From the NCBI RefSeq assembly GCF_932526225.1, contig NC_064044.1:15253453-15317452 (forward strand): a DNA stretch of 64,000 nucleotides. Reading direction: 5' to 3'. Within the stretch, counting starts at the first letter, position 1. Each line of letters opens with the position of its first letter. Below, piece after piece: positions 56,641-64,000 of this stretch. Below the pieces are notes generated by a model that did not search any database, was not told where the DNA came from, and worked only from the letters and a program-made list of their open reading frames with translations. The stretch comes from Nematostella vectensis. Lineage: Eukaryota; Cnidaria; Anthozoa; Actiniaria; Edwardsiidae. The position numbers were made by a program, and so were the translations under genes.

Positions 56641-57546
56641 TGCTCGCTGCTCGACACTGGTCGCTCAAAGCACATTTCCACCGTGCGTAACGCTCGTCTG
56701 GGGGATCTCAATAAGAAGATTTCATATCATAACGGTGGGTTAGAAGCGTTTTCGACGGGTTTTATGTCACACTACAACCTTGACGTTGGAGTTATGAGCT
56801 ATTTCTTTTTCGCAAAGAGTATATGGAATGTGTCTCTTTATAATAAATGCAATTTGAAGGCGTAATATCCATGCGAATTTACGTCCAATTGCACCTTAAT
56901 TTAACAAGCATTACTGTTTCACTGCAGCCATCAGCGCCGCAAAAGCCATCTGTTTTGTATGGGGTGTCTTTTAATCATTTGTTTTCACTTGTTCAACCTT
57001 CCACCCTCAGTGGTATTGGGAAAATCCGTTGGGCAACGCTGCGGAATACGGGACCGCTTGAGATCCATTCGAAATGACACAGGAGTAGTTTTAAAATCGA
57101 AAAGTATTCCTTAGCGCTGTAAGCCTGCGCATCTTTTCCTTCCCTTTTGGCGTGCGGGATAATAGGGTTGTTGAAGGCGCGTGCCCAGGATTGGCTGAGG
57201 AAGGGGGGACGCAGTTATAGCTACCATATGTAAAAAGCATAGTATTTGAAGATTCACCAATAAGAAATTACTTACTTTTTAGCCGCCAAGGGGGGGGGGG
57301 GGGGGGGGGGGGGGTTGCGCACCCCCTGTGTACGCGCCTGTGTTTTCAAGGTAAAGGGAGGGGAAAGAGAATCCCAGGAATCACTGCCAACGCAAACATC
57401 CCACACTTCCTCAATCCTGATTACGCATTTGCCCAGGTAGACTTGCCACAACCCACTTTTGGGGTCACAACTATACTTCCCGGGACTTAGATTTGCGTAT
57501 CCGTGGCAACAGCTCTTGGTTACCAGGGTTACGCAACTAATTCCTC
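56641..57546. other. Intergenic, includes a G25 run
   Basis: No supported gene. A homopolymer of about 25 G (57290-57314) precedes GTTGCGCACCCCC. Short ORFs at 56638-57077 lack recognisable features. Confidence 0.35.
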
Positions 57547-59358
57547 TTATCTATCCTCCCACCCCCTGTCTATCTCTCCGTCATGCCGTGTAAAGCAGTA
57601 AGCTCCCAACTTCAAGTCTCCTATACAATGTGTTCTCAGCCAAGGCTCCTGCCAAAGCCCTACAAACCCGGCGCACATCTTACCCACTGCGTTCCCAATA
57701 GTTATCAAGCCCAGAGCGAACTCCTTTCTCTTAGTCTCCGCAATCGTCTTTGAAACTGTGTGCACGGAGTTAACATAGATTGAGCCCGCGATGAAGCCTT
57801 CAGTAAAACACAAAACAAGTACAGCGGAAACGTAAGGAATGAACCGGAACCATGACAACGAAAGAAAAAGTACGAAGTGCACAAACTCGAGGATAGCCAG
57901 TCGCCACGTCTGTCTGACTAAAATGTAAGGCAACAGAGATGGCAGCAGACAAGCGAAAAAGAATATATGCGAGCGGCCTATAAACTTGCCGATATTATAA
58001 ATGAGGATATAGTACGGGTAGTGGTCTCTGGGACTGAACGTCGAGTTTGGAAACGCCAGGGTCGTGATAACTGCATGATTGGAGAGATATTCGCAAAAAT
58101 ACGTCAGGAAAAGACTGAAAATTAGAGGGGAGATTTCAAGTGCCACCGACAGTTTGTCCCGCATTGATAGTTGCGCTTTGGGTGCCGTTTCTACTCCATT
58201 TATGTCTGCCACCCCGCTACTCCCCGATACTCCACCCTGTTTATCTCGCATCTCTTCACTTTTTTCCCCTTCCGTTAGTTGGCTGCTCTTAGACGAGTCA
58301 TGAGTTTTCGGTCCTTGATCGAGGTGGGCTCTTTTATGCTGGGATGCATGCTTGAGAGGCCCCTTATCGAGAGTCCCGAAGAGTACCAATAGAAAAAGTG
58401 GCCACGGTATTGTTGACATGACGGTGGTACGAGGAGACAAGTCGATCCACGTGGTTAGAGCTGCGCAAAACAGAAAACACGACAAGTGAGAAAACAAAAC
58501 TACAGTAGTGAGAATTGGGGGGGGGAGAAGCTAAGAGAATAAAGGAAAAAGAGATGTAGGAATTGGAGGCTACGTCGATCTTGACTCGTCCTTGAAAGAG
58601 TTAATTTTCTGATAGTGCGTCGATATTTTCAGGTGCGTCACGAAGCACATTAAAGGTAAGTTCTTACTGGGATGCAAAGCGCAAGCTAGTTGCGTTTCGA
58701 TGCGCTTGCTAATGCGTTTCATTGGAATGGAAAATCACTCGCAAAGTGCTTGGGGTCGCAATGAGAACCATTACCTTTAACAACAAAGGCGTCAAAGCTG
58801 TGGCAATCTTTTAATTATTGTTTTGTACGCTCTTAGTACGCTCTTAGTGTAATACTCGCTGGTGGGGAAGGATTGCGTGACACTAAAAGCGGTTGCTAAG
58901 CAGACAAGTTTGTACCTACCAGTGTAGTAGAATGGTCCAAACAGGGACGACATCCCGATGCCCGCTACAAACGCGTCCACCGTGACATCCCCATAGAACG
59001 CAGTCAGAGACATGATGGTGATCTCACTGCACGCGACGCCGACCTCTACCACGCTAACCCCGACAAGGCGATACCCCACTCGCGGCGCCAACACCAAGGT
59101 CAACAGTCCACCCATGAAGACGAATGTAATCACTGGGATTTTCACATTGTATGGCACTCTTTGGGTGACCCAAGGTATTGTTGACTTTACCGCGATGACT
59201 GGGATAGCAATGCAAAGAATCACCGTGGTGGTAGCGATTTTGCTCCCGGATAAGAAGTCCTGCGCCGCCGTAAGACACATCTCGTCGTAAACCATGGTCA
59301 AAAGCCCAAAGGCGAAGAACCACAACACAGGGTGAGATTGTTTCCTTGTTTGGTCCAT
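57547..59358 (-). CDS. CLN3/battenin-like lysosomal membrane protein
   Basis: Polytopic membrane protein of the CLN3 (battenin) family, whose members act in lysosomal/endosomal membranes; human CLN3 is mutated in juvenile neuronal ceroid lipofuscinosis. Exon 1 is 59358-58920 and exon 2 is 58460-57547, with a 459-bp GT-AG intron; phases match (about 450 residues, human 438). Residues 1-146 carry the first group of hydrophobic helices with VYDEMCLTAAQDFLSG and SEITIMSLTAFYGDV, aligning with SAAHDIL and EVTFLSLTAFYP of human CLN3. A hydrophilic loop rich in Lys/Ser/Glu follows. Further helices include YFCEYLSNHAVITTLAF (human YFAEYFINQG), GFIAGSIYVNSVHTVSK (human GLLGGAAYVNTFHNI) and EFALGLITIGNAVG. 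The tail extends some 30 residues past the usual CLN3 end. Two exons is far fewer than the 15 of human CLN3. Confidence 0.87.
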
Positions 59359-60954
59359 CTTTTACTTTGACGCTCCGTGATCTTCCTATGCAGTGCCACA
59401 GAATCTATGACCTGTGACCTGTAAAGTTTATCACACCTTCAGACCATGTGAAAAAAAATCTTAGGTATGTCTAAAAAGACCAAACAGAACTGCTGTTAAA
59501 CACATGAGACTTTTTATATGAAAAAAGCGATTTACCTCACTGCAAAGCTGTCGGCTGTTTTAATTTGCCCAAAGTTTAACACCATCGCTGTTCTTTTTTC
59601 GTCAATATTTAGGTTCTGTTTCTTATATGTGTTCTTTGTTGTCAATAAATAATTGAATAGTAAAACACCAAAAGACAAGTGCAAGTTAGCCATTCGATAT
59701 CCATGCCACGTCACCTTCCATCAATATCTTTGATTATCAGTAAAAAAATAATGGAAGACTCTGGTTAATCTTGTCGCCCGGGCGAGAATTAAGTATTTGG
59801 ATTCACCATAATAAGTTTTGGGATGTATTTTGTTTTGTTAATTGGATCGGCCTGTACGACAGGTACCCGCCGGTTCGTCTACCCTGTTTGGACTCAGGTA
59901 AACACATCTGGGTCAAACCCACTTTTTTAAGGCTGGTTTGGACAGCACGATTTACTCGTATTCAACTTGCCCACGATACCTCTACAACTCTAGTCGTAGA
60001 GTGTAAGTCAGCCTACGACTGGGTATATTCGAGACTTGCCTAGGCGCCGGGACCCTCGTTTCAGAATGCGCGAGCCCGAGACTTTTGTCAAATTTCGGAA
60101 TCCGAGCCCGAGCTTATCCGATCTCTTAACAACCGAGCCGGAGCTTTTTTTTTCGAGCTTGTTTTCGGATAACTTGCTCGAGGTATGTCATAAACATCAG
60201 TTGAAAAAATAAGTTACAATACATTCTTGCTACACTACGAAAAAGAAGGGGAAACCCATAGCGTGGTAACAACATAGAACAGATCGCCTTTGAACAAAAA
60301 TTTGGGACCCTGAGATCGAGAAATCGGGAAACGAGAAAATCCGCCACTTCAAGTCCTGGTAAAAAAAAGCGAGGCTCCGAGACCCCTAAAATTTTTGGAA
60401 AAACGAGACTTCGAGACTTGCGTAAAATGCCGAGATTCCGAGACTTTGCGAAAATTTTGCGAGACTTTCGAAATTTTGGGTACCAATCGCTACCCCATGT
60501 AATTCAGGGATAAGACAGGTCGCGTACGACTAAATCTTTCCGTCTTAATCAGCCTTTTAACACCACTGTGTAACAAAACTTATGAAACGCGAGCCGTCAT
60601 GGTCGCAATATGTTGTTTTGCTTTGTTACTGTTTTTGTTAATTTTTTTGTTTCCCGCAATATCCATCGCTGTCATGCCTGGCCTACCAATGACTACCCTA
60701 AGTAACATTAGGTTCGTTAAACGACGTCCCCGCTAAATCGAATTGTGTTTTTAGTTTCCTCCTGACTTAGAATACCTTAGAATATTGTGAGCGCAACCGA
60801 TTTTTTTAACCAGGGAGCGAAATAGTTCCCACTCCAACAGCTTCCCTACTCTGTGGGGGACCTACAAGTCCGTCATTTCGGTTTCCGGATTGCAACGTTT
60901 TTCCCATAAAAGGATATCCAAGAATTTAGATTAAATTTTTTTTTCGATTTAGCT
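59359..60954. other. Head-to-head intergenic region of CLN3-like and BAG3-like genes
   Basis: No gene recognised. 60050-60480 contains many short GAG/CGAG-type repeats (CCGAGCCCGAG, CGAGACTT), some inverted, which suggests a degenerate transposon end. Confidence 0.35.
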
Positions 60955-61270
60955 TGGAAGTTCGAGTTAGCTGGGAGTTGGAGTTATCCGAGTTCGAGTT
61001 TGCGGGGAGTTCGGGTTATCCGAGTTCGAGTAAGCGGGGATTTCGGGTTATCCGAGTTCGTGTTAGCTAGCAGGGAGTTCAAGTTATCCGAGTTCGTGTT
61101 AGCGGGGAGTTCAAGTTATCCCAGTTCGTGTTAGCTAGCAGGGAGTTCAAGTTATCCGAGTTCGTGTTAGCGGGGAGTTCGAGTTATCCGAGTTCGTGTT
61201 AGCGGGGAGTCCGAGTTATCCGAGTTCGTGTTAGCGGGGAGTTCGAGTTATCCGAGTTCGTGTACGTTGT
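60955..61270 (+). repeat. 32-36-bp minisatellite 230 bp upstream of the BAG3-like start
   Basis: GCGGGGAGTTCGAGTTATCC followed by GAGTTCGTGTTA recurs about nine times, some units carrying GCTAGCAGGGAG. It ends about 230 bp before the ATG at 61503. Confidence 0.88.
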
Positions 61271-61451
61271 TAGCAGGATTTTTTTTTTTTCCACTGTATT
61301 TCTTACCCAGGATGCCTTGCAGGAGGTGAAATACAGACCATGTTGGCGCGTGGGCCTGGGTCCTAATGGCGTCTCGTTCGATCAAGACCTTTATCTCACA
61401 GTGAGAATGGAATCCTAGCAGATGCCCTAAACTCGCATCCGATCTCGCTAA

Positions 61452-64000
<2,549 letters not shown>

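Overview
The window is eukaryotic and looks like an anthozoan cnidarian genome, probably Nematostella vectensis or a relative. That is an inference from several things: GT-AG introns breaking animal genes, a cilium gene (SPEF1/CLAMP), a CLN3 relative, a BAG3-like WW gene, and abundant BEL/Pao, Penelope-like, CR1/L2-type and MITE sequences. No prokaryotic features were seen. Exon coordinates are my own splice readings; I checked that the reading phase closes across every junction of the four main genes.

Layout. (1) 1-7668: nine-exon sodium/phosphate cotransporter gene of the SLC20/PiT family (copy A), with exon 1 outside the window. (2) 7669-26781: a repeat landfill. It holds several terminal-inverted-repeat (TIR) elements, non-LTR retrotransposon remnants, and a nested structure in which a BEL/Pao LTR element (11477-16208, 5-bp duplication GTAAC) sits in a Penelope-like element (10891-18212, 12-bp duplication). 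That pair lies between two inverted-repeat arms. (3) 26782-44257: SLC20 copy B, complete, nine exons and 501 residues, same strand as copy A. Its 7.4-kb first intron carries three inverted-repeat elements and a 2-kb, 35-bp minisatellite. Other introns hold copia, LINE and MITE debris. (4) 44258-49620: intergenic, with an unexplained ORF between two copies of a palindromic motif. (5) 49621-54754: SPEF1/CLAMP, eight exons, 370 residues. (6) 57547-59358, minus strand: two-exon CLN3/battenin-like gene, tail-to-tail with SPEF1. (7) 61503-64000, plus strand: first two coding exons of a BAG3-like WW-domain gene, head-to-head with CLN3 and running off the window.

The most unusual signal is that exon edges in this locus have become minisatellites with similar periods. 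The exon 5 acceptor of both SLC20 copies is iterated at 84 bp and in frame. The exon 8 acceptor of copy B is iterated at about 83 bp with several decoy splice sites. The last coding exon of SPEF1 is the first unit of a roughly 80-bp array running past the stop codon. The two SLC20 copies also differ by a 61-residue, His-rich stretch in the central loop.
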